5,442 nt of DNA from an uncultured Collinsella sp. (lineage in GTDB: Bacteria > Actinomycetota > Coriobacteriia > Coriobacteriales > Coriobacteriaceae), in NCBI GenBank assembly GCA_959027945.1, contig CAUFRO010000066.1, forward strand, positions 1 through 5,442, in the 5' to 3' direction. The stretch's first letter is position 1; every line of letters starts with the position of its first letter. The notes under the pieces were generated by a model. That model did no database searches and had not been told where the DNA came from. It worked only from the letters and a program-made list of their open reading frames with translations. This document shows positions 1 through 5,348 of the stretch, in pieces. The translations under genes were made by a program, and so were the position numbers.

Positions 1-2
1 TA

Positions 3-2225
3 TTAGAGATGCAGCACGCGGTCGCGGATCTCCTCGGTTCGGCCCTGGTTCCAGAATTGAGTACCGATGTAGCCGCACGTACGACGGGCGACATTCATCT
101 TCTCCTGATCGCGGTTGCCGCAGTTGGGGCACTCCCACACCAGCTTGCCGTCATCCTCGACAATCTTGATCTCACCGTCGTAGCCGCACACCTGGCAGTA
201 GTCGCTCTTGGTGTTGAGCTCGGCGTACATGATGTTGTCGTAGATGTACTGCATCACGCGAATGACAGCCTTGAGGTTGTCCTGCATGTTGGGAACCTCG
301 ACGTAGGAGATGGCACCGCCCGGCGAAAGCTGCTGGAACATACCCTCGAACTTGAGCTTGTCGAATGCGTCGATCTCCTCGGACACGTGGACGTGGTAGC
401 TGTTGGTGATGTAGCCCTTGTCCGTCACGCCCGGGATGATGCCAAAACGACGCTGCAGGCACTTGGCGAACTTGTAGGTCGTCGACTCAAGCGGGGTACC
501 GTACAGCGAGAAGTCAATATCGCTTTCGGCCTTCCACTCGGCGCACTTGTCGTTCATGCGCTGCATGACGGCCATGGCAAACGGCGTGCCCTCCTTCTCG
601 GTGTGGCTGTGGCCCGTCATGTACTTGACGCACTCATACAGGCCGGCATAGCCCAGGCTGATGGTGGAGTATCCGCCCACGAGCAGCTTATCGATTGTCT
701 CGCCCTTCTTCAGACGAGCGAGGGCGCCGTACTGCCACAGAATCGGTGCGGCGTCAGAAAGCGTACCCATCAGGCGCTCATGACGGCACAGCAGGGCACG
801 GTGGCACAGCTCAAGGCGCTCATCGAAGATCTTCCAGAACTTATCCATGTCCTGATGCGAGCTCAGCGCGACATCGGGCAGGTTGATGGTCACAACGCCC
901 TGGTTAAAGCGACCGTAGTACTTGGGCTTGTTCGGGTCATAGTTCAGCGCGTTGGCCACGTTGTTAAATCCGTTACCGGAGCGGTCGGGCGTCAGGAAGC
1001 TGCGGCAACCCATGCAGGTATAGCAGTCGCCGTTGCCCGCGGTCTCGCCCTTCGACAGCTTGAGCTCGCGCATCTTCTTCTCGGAGATGTAGTCGGGCAC
1101 CATGCGCTTGGCGGTGCACTTAGCAGCCAGCTGGGTCAGGTAGAAGTACGGGGAATTCTCGTGAACGTTATCGTCCTCGAGCACGTAGATGAGCTTGGGG
1201 AACGCCGGGGTAATCCACACGCCGGCTTCGTTCTTAACGCCCTCATAGCGCTGACGAAGCGTCTCCTCCACAATCATGGCAAGGTCGTGCTTCTCCTGGG
1301 GCGTACGGGCCTCATTGAGATACATAAAGACCGTCACGAACGGCGCCTGGCCATTCGTGGTCATAAGGGTCACGACCTGATACTGAATCGTCTGAACGCC
1401 GCGACGGATCTCGTCACGCAGGCGGTCCTCAACAACCTCGCGGACCTTTTCGGGAGATGCGGAAACGCCAAGCTCCTCGAGCTCGCGGGCGACCTCGCCG
1501 CGAATCTTTTGACGGCTCACCTCGACGAACGGGGCAAGATGGGTCAGCGAAATCGACTGGCCACCGTACTGGGAGGAAGCAACCTGAGCGATGATCTGCG
1601 TCGCGATGTTGCAGGCAGTCGAGAAGCTGTGCGGCTTCTCGATCAGCGTGCCCGAAATAACAGTACCGTTCTGGAGCATATCCTCCAGGTTCACCAGGTC
1701 GCAGTTATGCATGTGCTGGGCAAAGTAGTCCGAATCATGGAAGTGAATCAGACCCTCATTGTGAGCATCCACAATCTCCTGGGGCAGCAGCACACGCTGG
1801 GTCAGGTCCTTGGAGATCTCGCCGGCCATGTAGTCACGCTGAACGGAATTGACGGTCGGGTTCTTGTTGGAGTTCTCCTGCTTAACCTCTTCGTTGTTGC
1901 ACTCGATCAGCGACAGGATCTTGTCATCGGTCGTGTTCTTCTGGCGCTTCAGGCTCTGAACATAGCGATAGATGATGTAGTGGCGGGCAACCTCGTAGCA
2001 GTCGAGACGCATGATCTCGTCCTCGACCAAATCCTGAATCTCCTCGACCGAAACAGTGTGGCCCGCGTTCTCGCATGCCTCGGCGACGTTTTGTGCCGCG
2101 TAAACCACCTGGCGGTCGGTAAGACGAGAGCTCTCCTCGACCTCCAAGTTTGCGGCACGGATGGCATTGACGATCTTATCGATGTCAAAGACAACCTCGG
2201 TGCCGCTGCGCTTGATGATCTTCAT
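3..2225 (-). CDS. nrdD: Anaerobic (class III) ribonucleoside-triphosphate reductase, large subunit NrdD
   Basis: This cytoplasmic glycyl-radical enzyme reduces ribonucleoside triphosphates to deoxyribonucleotides under anoxia. The 740-aa product is of usual family length. Residues 1 to about 92 form an ATP-cone (KRSGTEVVFDIDKIVNAIR), the allosteric nucleotide-binding domain. The catalytic barrel follows, with HFHDSDYF (161-168), HMHNCDL with C175, and CYTCMGCRSF (401-410), which holds the likely thiyl-radical cysteine. The C-terminus has a four-cysteine zinc site (C677, C680, C699, C702) and the glycyl-radical loop RRTCGY with G718. All key residues appear intact. I place the start at 2225 because an AAAGAGG ribosome-binding site lies 7 nt upstream; an in-frame ATG at 2255 has none. 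The partner activase nrdG is not in the window, but only two bases remain beyond the stop codon, so it may follow directly. Family assignment is very secure; the residue roles come from known NrdD proteins. Confidence 0.97.
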   Translation of the reverse strand: MKIIKRSGTEVVFDIDKIVNAIRAANLEVEESSRLTDRQVVYAAQNVAEACENAGHTVSVEEIQDLVEDEIMRLDCYEVARHYIIYRYVQSLKRQKNTTDDKILSLIECNNEEVKQENSNKNPTVNSVQRDYMAGEISKDLTQRVLLPQEIVDAHNEGLIHFHDSDYFAQHMHNCDLVNLEDMLQNGTVISGTLIEKPHSFSTACNIATQIIAQVASSQYGGQSISLTHLAPFVEVSRQKIRGEVARELEELGVSASPEKVREVVEDRLRDEIRRGVQTIQYQVVTLMTTNGQAPFVTVFMYLNEARTPQEKHDLAMIVEETLRQRYEGVKNEAGVWITPAFPKLIYVLEDDNVHENSPYFYLTQLAAKCTAKRMVPDYISEKKMRELKLSKGETAGNGDCYTCMGCRSFLTPDRSGNGFNNVANALNYDPNKPKYYGRFNQGVVTINLPDVALSSHQDMDKFWKIFDERLELCHRALLCRHERLMGTLSDAAPILWQYGALARLKKGETIDKLLVGGYSTISLGYAGLYECVKYMTGHSHTEKEGTPFAMAVMQRMNDKCAEWKAESDIDFSLYGTPLESTTYKFAKCLQRRFGIIPGVTDKGYITNSYHVHVSEEIDAFDKLKFEGMFQQLSPGGAISYVEVPNMQDNLKAVIRVMQYIYDNIMYAELNTKSDYCQVCGYDGEIKIVEDDGKLVWECPNCGNRDQEKMNVARRTCGYIGTQFWNQGRTEEIRDRVLHL

Positions 2226-2445
2226 CCTCTTGCCTCTTTCGCGTCGTAGTCTCATTGCGCTTCAGAGCCAAACGATGCCCGGCAGGGCGTGCCCCTGTCT
2301 TGCGGCGCCGTCGCGCAATCTGTGTTCTCGATAACCATAGTCCCTCATGCGGACAATCCTCGCAGCCAATCAAGGGGCTCAAAGATCTATCCAAATGGGG
2401 CGAATAAGGTTCTCGTTCTCTGTCCGCCATCTATCATACGACAAA
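2226..2445 (-). other. Long 5' leader of nrdD mRNA
   Basis: If transcription starts about 7 nt after the -10 element at 2452-2457, the untranslated leader is about 220 nt. It contains a 7-bp inverted repeat (TGTCCGC at 2421-2427 and GCGGACA at 2349-2355) that could close a large helix near the 5' end. Nearer the start codon is a 5-bp hairpin (CAGGG 2283-2287 and CCCTG 2293-2297). I do not recognise a known riboswitch class. An open frame begins at 2430 but has no ribosome-binding site and runs into nrdD out of frame, so I do not call a leader peptide. A second promoter closer to the gene cannot be excluded. Confidence 0.4.
2233..2239 (-). promoter_or_regulatory. Ribosome binding site of nrdD
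   Basis: On the minus strand AAAGAGG lies 7 nt upstream of the ATG at 2225. It decides the start: the ATG ten codons upstream at 2255 would add MRLRRERGKR, but it has no purine-rich site before it, and NrdD ATP-cones typically begin near the MKIIKRSG stretch. Confidence 0.8.
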
Positions 2446-2449
2446 GAGG

Positions 2450-2465
2450 CATCTATATCCTGTAT
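2450..2465 (-). promoter_or_regulatory. NrdR box 2 (degenerate operator over the -10)
   Basis: The plus-strand sequence CATCTATATCCTGTAT matches the NrdR consensus at about 10 of 16 positions overall, and at 8 of 10 in the central CwATATwTwG core. It lies exactly 32 bp from box 1, and NrdR boxes usually occur as pairs about three helical turns apart. It covers the -10 hexamer, so occupancy should block RNA polymerase. Alone it would be weak; the spacing makes it credible. Confidence 0.65.
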
Positions 2466-2481
2466 TCTTTTTTTAGGTCAA
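2452..2481 (-). promoter_or_regulatory. nrdD promoter (-35 TTGACC, 18-bp spacer, -10 TATAGA)
   Basis: Read on the minus strand, TTGACC (2476-2481) is separated by 18 bp from TATAGA (2452-2457). These match the housekeeping sigma consensus in 5 of 6 and 4 of 6 positions. It is the best promoter upstream of nrdD, and it is embedded in two NrdR boxes, which supports it as the regulated start point. Confidence 0.7.
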
Positions 2482-2497
2482 ACACAACATATAGTGT
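2482..2497 (-). promoter_or_regulatory. NrdR box 1 (near-consensus operator)
   Basis: The plus-strand sequence ACACAACATATAGTGT matches the published NrdR box consensus acaCwATATwTwGtgt at 15 of 16 positions; only the C at 2488 differs. It abuts the upstream edge of the nrdD -35 element. NrdR is an ATP-cone repressor of ribonucleotide reductase genes that reads the nucleotide pool, so this implies repression of nrdD when dATP is plentiful. The nrdR gene itself is not in the window. Confidence 0.85.
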
Positions 2498-2791
2498 TTC
2501 AGCAGGTCAAAGCAATTAGTCATTTTGCAGACGCATTAAAAATGAGGGGTTCTTGGGAAGTCGGTAAAACGTTACCAACACGGCTACCTGCATGGCAGTT
2601 ATAAAACCCCCTTAGTCAAGCCGCTGACAAATCCTACCAAAACCAAGCCGCTCACGCCAAAAGAATCCAAAAGATTATGCTTGACCAACATGTTGCGGTC
2701 ACGGTCGGCCAGGACGTATGCAATCTGCCGGCACCTCTACGGGGACCTTGGATCAATATTTGGTGGCATATTTGACGGCGTGCTTGGTAGC
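2498..2791. other. Intergenic region without a convincing gene
   Basis: This gap of about 295 bp lies between the nrdD control region and the tRNA terminator. It is more AT-rich than its surroundings. It holds a second AGGTCAAA (2504-2511) repeating the one at 2475-2482, a possible branched fold at 2545-2612, and a 9-bp direct repeat CAAGCCGCT (2617-2625 and 2644-2652). A 32-codon plus-strand frame at 2677-2775 has no ribosome-binding site. I find no promoter that would suggest a transcribed RNA. Confidence 0.6.
2545..2612. other. Possible three-way branched RNA/DNA fold
   Basis: An outer stem (GGGGTT 2546-2551 with AACCCC 2605-2610) encloses two small hairpins: GGTAA/TTACC (2563-2567 and 2572-2576, loop AACG) and CTGC/GCAG (2588-2591 and 2595-2598, loop ATG). 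On the minus strand the closing CCCC is followed closely by TCATTTTT, so it could resemble a branched terminator or small RNA. No promoter was identified, so the strand is undecided and the call is tentative. Confidence 0.3.
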
Positions 2792-2828
2792 AAAACAAAA
2801 CAGCCCAGAGGACATAGCCTCTGAGCTG
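2792..2828 (-). terminator. Rho-independent terminator of the tRNA-Gly/tRNA-Val operon
   Basis: On the minus strand CAGCTCAGAGG (2818-2828) pairs with CCTCTGGGCTG (2801-2811), giving 11 bp including one G-T, around a 6-nt loop. TTTTGTTTT follows at 2792-2800. The stem begins 8 nt after the CCA end of tRNA-Val. This is a textbook intrinsic terminator, and it isolates nrdD from the tRNA operon. Confidence 0.92.
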
Positions 2829-2836
2829 CGAACATT

Positions 2837-2911
2837 TGGTGGGCGTTAGAAGATTTGAACTTCTGACCTCTTCCGTGTCAGGGAAGCGCTCTCCCCCTGA
2901 GCTAAACGCCC
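2837..2911 (-). tRNA. tRNA-Val, anticodon GAC, CCA encoded
   Basis: The minus strand folds into a complete cloverleaf. The acceptor GGGCGTT/AACGCCC has discriminator A (2840) and an encoded CCA (2837-2839). The D stem is GCTC/GAGC. The anticodon stem CTTCC/GGAAG holds loop CTGACAC, with anticodon GAC at 2877-2879, reading GUC (and GUU by wobble). The T arm is AGAAG-TTCAAAT-CTTCT. It lies 3 nt downstream of tRNA-Gly, so the two are cotranscribed, and a strong terminator follows after 8 nt. Confidence 0.96.
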
Positions 2912-2914
2912 AAA

Positions 2915-2990
2915 TGGAGCGGACAACGGGGCTCGAACCCGCGACCCCAACCTTGGCAAGGTTGTGCTCTACCAACTGAGCCATGTCCGC
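2915..2990 (-). tRNA. tRNA-Gly, anticodon GCC, CCA encoded
   Basis: The minus strand gives a full 76-nt cloverleaf. The acceptor stem GCGGACA/TGTCCGC (with one G-T-free run of seven pairs) has discriminator T and an encoded CCA. The D stem is GCTC/GAGC. The anticodon stem CAACC/GGTTG holds loop TTGCCAA, with anticodon GCC at 2955-2957. The T arm is GCGGG-TTCGAGC-CCCGT. It is the first gene of the two-tRNA operon. A second copy, identical over the visible 55 nt, begins at 5388, and a deleted remnant lies at 5201-5224. Confidence 0.97.
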
Positions 2991-3002
2991 TTACGAGGAT
3001 TA

Positions 3003-3050
3003 ATCTTACGTGATGCCCGCATCCTATGCAAGAACTTTTTTAAAAAGTTT
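3003..3050 (-). promoter_or_regulatory. Promoter of the tRNA-Gly/tRNA-Val operon
   Basis: On the minus strand TTGCAT (3026-3031) is followed after 17 bp by TAAGAT (3003-3008), which ends 12 bp before the tRNA 5' end. Immediately upstream of the -35 is an A/T-only core flanked by AAC and GTT (3034-3050). It resembles an UP element, as expected for a strong stable-RNA promoter. The hexamers are imperfect, but position and spacing are right. Confidence 0.6.
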
Positions 3051-3058
3051 TGCAACGC

Positions 3059-3077
3059 CCTCGCGAACCTCGCGAAG
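3059..3077 (-). terminator. Possible weak terminator after the alpha-glucosidase gene
   Basis: On the minus strand CTTCGCGA (3070-3077) pairs with TCGCGAGG (3059-3066) around a 3-nt loop. The nearest T-run lies about 12 nt further on (3042-3046), too far for a classic intrinsic terminator. It is the only hairpin candidate between the gene's stop codon (3131) and the tRNA promoter, so some read-through into the tRNA operon is possible. Confidence 0.3.
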
Positions 3078-3130
3078 ACATCAGCCACCACGGAAGGCGC
3101 GGGCAAACGCAATCTCGCCGCAAGAGACCC

Positions 3131-4864
3131 CTACATCTCACCGAGCATGATCCAGGCAGAGCTGTCCTGCGCGAGCCTGCCGTCTGCAAGCGGTGATGAG
3201 GTGAGCAGGACCCTGCCCGCCGGCAGCTCCACGGCTGCTGCGCCGAAGTTCGTCACACACGCCCAGCCGTTGTCGCGGCGATAGGCGATGACGCCGCCCT
3301 CGGCGCCCTCGGCACCATCCGCAAGACCGGTGCGCCCGTCAAGATCGAGCCACGCAAAATCGTTGGCGCAACCGCGCAGCTTGCGCCGAAGCCAGAGGGC
3401 GTCACGATAGAGCGCAAGCATCGATGTCGGGTCCGCTTCTTCCCTATCGGCAGCGTAATCGGAAAACCATGCAGGTTGCGGCAGATGGGGCGCCGCATCG
3501 GCGTCCGCCGGCGAAAACCCAAACGATCCGCCCTGCGCGGGATCGTCCGCCGCCACCCACGGCAGGGGCACACGGCAGCCGTCGCGCCCCTTCTCACGCT
3601 TCGGTCCGCGCGTATTGGTCGCAGTAGGATCTTCGAGTGCAGCCCACGGGATGTCAGCCACCTCAAAAAGGCCGAGCTCCTCACCCTGATACACGTATGC
3701 CGAGCCCGGAAGCGCCAGTTCAAGCAAAAGGGCCGCCCGCGCGCGGCGCTCGCCGAGTTCACGGTCCTCGTCATAAGACAACCCGTCGCGTAAGAGCCAG
3801 TCGAGCGTAATCTGGTGGTAGCGCGTCGCCTTGATTTGCGGCAGGGCATAGCGTGTCGCCACGCGCGGCACGTCGTGGTTGGAGAGTACCCAGGTCGAGG
3901 CGGAATCGGATTCGACGGCTGCCTTCAAGCCCTTCTCGATTGCAGTGTGCATGTCATCATAGGTCCAAGTGGCCTTGGCAAACTCAAAGTTGAATGTCTG
4001 GCCAAGCTCGCTGGGACGCGCATAGAGATACTGGCGCTCGGGCAGCACCCACGCCTCGGCAACGGCACTGCGCGGCGGATTATAGCGGTCGAACACGCGG
4101 CGCCACTCGCGATAGATCTCGTGGACCTCATTGCGGTCCCACAGCGGATGGGTGCCGTCGTCAACCATGTCATCGCCCTCGGCGAGATGCCACCGGTCGA
4201 GGTCATCGCGGTCGAGATCCTTGGCGAGACCCTGCGCCACATCAATGCGAAAGCCGTCGACGCCTCGATCGCTCCAAAACGCCAGGACGTCGCAAAAGAG
4301 CGCATGAACCTCGGGGCATGACCAGTCAAAGTCCGGTTGCTCGGGCGTAAACATGTGCAGATACCACTGACCGTCCGCAACACGCGTCCATGCGGGGCCA
4401 CCAAAGTTGGCATTCCAATTGGTGGGAGGCAGCTCGCCATGCTCGCCGCGACCATCGCGGAAGATATAACGGGCGCGCTCGGGCGATCCGGGGCCGGCGG
4501 CAAGAGCGGCTTTGAACCAGGGGTGCTGGTTGGATGAATGGTTGGGCACGATGTCGACGATGACCTTGATGCCGCGCGCGTGAGCCGCAGCGATCATGTC
4601 ATCGAAGTCGTCAAGCGAGCCGAGACGCGGGTCGACATCGCAGTAGTCCGCCACATCATAGCCGCCATCGACAAGAGGCGATGGATAAAACGGGCTCAGC
4701 CAGATGGCCTCGATACCCAGTCGCTCAAGATAGTCCATCTGCTGGGTAATGCCCGCGATATCGCCCAGACCCGAACCAGTCGAATCCTTAAACGAGCGCG
4801 GGTAGATCTGATAGATCGCGGCATCGGACATCCATGAGCGCGAAGAAGACTTTTCTGTAGCCAT
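3131..4864 (-). CDS. GH13 alpha-glucosidase (alpha-amylase family), cytoplasmic
   Basis: This 577-aa enzyme should release glucose from the non-reducing end of short alpha-glucosides such as maltose or isomaltose. All four GH13 signature regions are intact: DIVPNH (104-109), GFRID with nucleophile D208, AEAW with acid/base E270, and NHD with D331. WMSDAAIYQIYPRSF (11-25) is the usual start of the (beta/alpha)8 barrel, and the last 80 or so residues fit the C-terminal beta domain. There is no signal peptide. YLHMFTPEQPDFDW and GFRIDVA resemble actinobacterial alpha-glucosidases (I would guess subfamily GH13_30). Exact substrate cannot be read from sequence; sucrose or trehalose-type activities remain possible. 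The start at 4864 has AAGGGAGA 9 nt upstream. The frame stays open far upstream, but that stretch is repeat and hairpin DNA and gives low-complexity, arginine-rich peptide. No sugar transporter or regulator neighbours it here. Confidence 0.93.
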   Translation of the reverse strand: MATEKSSSRSWMSDAAIYQIYPRSFKDSTGSGLGDIAGITQQMDYLERLGIEAIWLSPFYPSPLVDGGYDVADYCDVDPRLGSLDDFDDMIAAAHARGIKVIVDIVPNHSSNQHPWFKAALAAGPGSPERARYIFRDGRGEHGELPPTNWNANFGGPAWTRVADGQWYLHMFTPEQPDFDWSCPEVHALFCDVLAFWSDRGVDGFRIDVAQGLAKDLDRDDLDRWHLAEGDDMVDDGTHPLWDRNEVHEIYREWRRVFDRYNPPRSAVAEAWVLPERQYLYARPSELGQTFNFEFAKATWTYDDMHTAIEKGLKAAVESDSASTWVLSNHDVPRVATRYALPQIKATRYHQITLDWLLRDGLSYDEDRELGERRARAALLLELALPGSAYVYQGEELGLFEVADIPWAALEDPTATNTRGPKREKGRDGCRVPLPWVAADDPAQGGSFGFSPADADAAPHLPQPAWFSDYAADREEADPTSMLALYRDALWLRRKLRGCANDFAWLDLDGRTGLADGAEGAEGGVIAYRRDNGWACVTNFGAAAVELPAGRVLLTSSPLADGRLAQDSSAWIMLGEM

Positions 4865-4865
4865 G

Positions 4866-4918
4866 GGGCGTATCTCCCTTGCAACGAGGTTATGCGAGAT
4901 GCCCACGATGATACGCCC
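4866..4918. repeat. 9-bp perfect inverted repeat at the alpha-glucosidase 5' end
   Basis: GGGCGTATC at 4866-4874 and GATACGCCC at 4910-4918 are perfect reverse complements, 35 bp apart. One arm lies between the ribosome-binding site and the start codon; the other overlaps the candidate -10. It could be a split operator for a sugar-responsive repressor or, on a longer transcript, a hairpin closing the translation start. The function is inferred only from position. Confidence 0.5.
4873..4880 (-). promoter_or_regulatory. Ribosome binding site of the alpha-glucosidase
   Basis: AAGGGAGA on the minus strand has its GGGAG core 9 nt before the ATG at 4864. It fixes the start well downstream of the open reading frame's upper limit at 5350. 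Its last G and A are shared with one arm of an inverted repeat (4866-4874), so a hairpin could affect ribosome access. Confidence 0.75.
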
Positions 4919-4938
4919 AAAGCGGACATTCGCGACAA
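4908..4938 (-). promoter_or_regulatory. Candidate alpha-glucosidase promoter
   Basis: On the minus strand TTGTCG (4933-4938), a 19-bp spacer and TATCAT (4908-4913) match the consensus at 4 of 6 and 5 of 6 positions. The leader would be about 36 nt. The -10 element overlaps the upstream arm of the 9-bp inverted repeat. The long spacer lowers confidence. Confidence 0.35.
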
Positions 4939-4971
4939 ACAACGCCACAGCCACGCCCCAAAACGATCGCC

Positions 4972-4989
4972 CCCTCTCGGGTTCAAGCC
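4972..4989. repeat. Copy A of an 18-nt intergenic motif
   Basis: CCCTCTCGGGTTCAAGCC here recurs at 5317-5334 with one mismatch (G for the second-to-last A of TTCAA). The core GGTTCRAGCC resembles a tRNA T-arm, but no cloverleaf can be built around it on either strand. Confidence 0.55.
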
Positions 4990-5050
4990 TCCTGGGACGA
5001 ATCGACCGATTAGTGAAAAGAACGGAAGACCCACTTTCCCGGCCACGACA

Positions 5051-5154
5051 GCGAGCGGGCTCCGGGTGCCCCAGGTTGCCGCGAAAGAGGAGGGAAGCGT
5101 ACTTTATGTACGCGACCGACGATTGAGGGGCAAGATGGGGTGCCCGGGGCTCGC
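5051..5154. repeat. Imperfect long hairpin (about 104 nt, 23 paired positions)
   Basis: Nested complementary blocks pair in register: GCGAGC 5051-5056 with 5149-5154, CCGGG 5062-5066 with 5143-5147, two G-T pairs, CCCCA 5069-5073 with 5136-5140, and TTGCC 5076-5080 with 5129-5133. The 48-nt terminal region carries a further 6-bp hairpin, GCGTAC/GTACGC (5097-5102 and 5108-5113). No open frame of note and no transposase lie nearby. It could be a dispersed palindromic repeat or a non-coding RNA; the strand is not decided. Confidence 0.55.
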
Positions 5155-5165
5155 GCAGCGTCAAC

Positions 5166-5192
5166 AAAAAACGCGGTTCGTTAGAACCGCGT
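5166..5192 (-). terminator. Rho-independent terminator after the tRNA-Gly remnant
   Basis: On the minus strand ACGCGGTTC (5184-5192) pairs perfectly with GAACCGCGT (5171-5179) around a TAAC loop, followed by six T (5166-5171). The stem starts 8 nt after the CCA end of the remnant, the same distance as for the two intact tRNA transcription units here. This suggests it once ended a working tRNA gene. It also shields the glucosidase promoter from upstream transcription. Confidence 0.85.
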
Positions 5193-5200
5193 AAGATAGT

Positions 5201-5224
5201 TGGAGCGGACAACGGGGCGTCCGC
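5201..5224 (-). pseudogene. tRNA-Gly remnant: internally deleted to an acceptor minihelix
   Basis: The 3' 18 nt (5201-5218, minus strand GCCCCGTTGTCCGCTCCA) are identical to the end of tRNA-Gly(GCC), including the encoded CCA. Directly before them is GCGGAC (5219-5224), equal to the first six bases of the same tRNA. The result reads as tRNA-Gly lacking about 52 internal bases: a 6-bp acceptor stem, an 8-nt loop and TCCA. The D arm and anticodon arm are missing, so it cannot decode. GCGGA also occurs twice in the adjacent hairpin DNA, so the 5' six bases may belong to that DNA instead. The 3' part is certain. Confidence 0.75.
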
Positions 5225-5226
5225 GT

Positions 5227-5304
5227 ATCCGCTTCGCGGATCCGCACCGGCTTCGGCCGCCTGCCGGCGACCTCGCCAGCTCGCTACAAACGCTCCGCGT
5301 TTGC
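5227..5304. repeat. Chain of four short GC-rich hairpins
   Basis: Consecutive perfect or near-perfect stems fill this stretch. They are ATCCGC-TTC-GCGGAT (5227-5241), CGGC-TTCG-GCCG (5248-5259, a stable UUCG tetraloop on the plus strand), GCCGGCG-ACCT-CGCCAGC (5263-5280), and ACAAACGC-TCC-GCGTTTGC (5286-5304). G-T pairs in the last two are counted on the minus-strand transcript. Nothing here looks coding. It sits between the tRNA-Gly remnant and the 18-nt motif, and may be a mobile hairpin repeat inserted in a tRNA array. Confidence 0.6.
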
Positions 5305-5316
5305 TTAACGCTCGCT

Positions 5317-5334
5317 CCCTCTCGGGTTCGAGCC
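5317..5334. repeat. Copy B of the 18-nt intergenic motif
   Basis: CCCTCTCGGGTTCGAGCC matches 4972-4989 with one difference. CGGGTTCGAGCCC (5323-5335) equals the T-arm core of the local tRNA-Gly, but on the plus strand, opposite to the tRNA genes. It marks the far edge of the hairpin chain. Confidence 0.55.
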
Positions 5335-5348
5335 CATGCGATGGATAC

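Noticed and set aside
9..2249. A 746-codon open frame on the plus strand, antisense to nrdD
   Set aside because: It mirrors nrdD nearly end to end, and its peptide is Leu/Val/Ala/His-rich with no family resemblance. It is a by-product of GC-rich codon usage on the opposite strand.
2185..2430. An 81-codon minus-strand frame in the nrdD leader, containing a GCEDCPH stretch
   Set aside because: It has no ribosome-binding site, overlaps the start of nrdD out of frame, and becomes a basic low-complexity tail. A leader peptide cannot be excluded, but nothing supports it.
2501..2540. FNR-type operator upstream of nrdD
   Set aside because: I looked for TTGAT-N4-ATCAA around the promoter and found no acceptable match on either strand.
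2677..2775. A 32-codon plus-strand frame
   Set aside because: There is no ribosome-binding site or promoter, and no recognisable motif.
2652..2984. A 110-codon minus-strand frame beginning MAQLVEHNLAKVGVAGSSPVVRS
   Set aside because: The first part is a translated tRNA-Gly, the next a translated tRNA-Val, and the rest the terminator and spacer. This is a classic false gene call over tRNAs.
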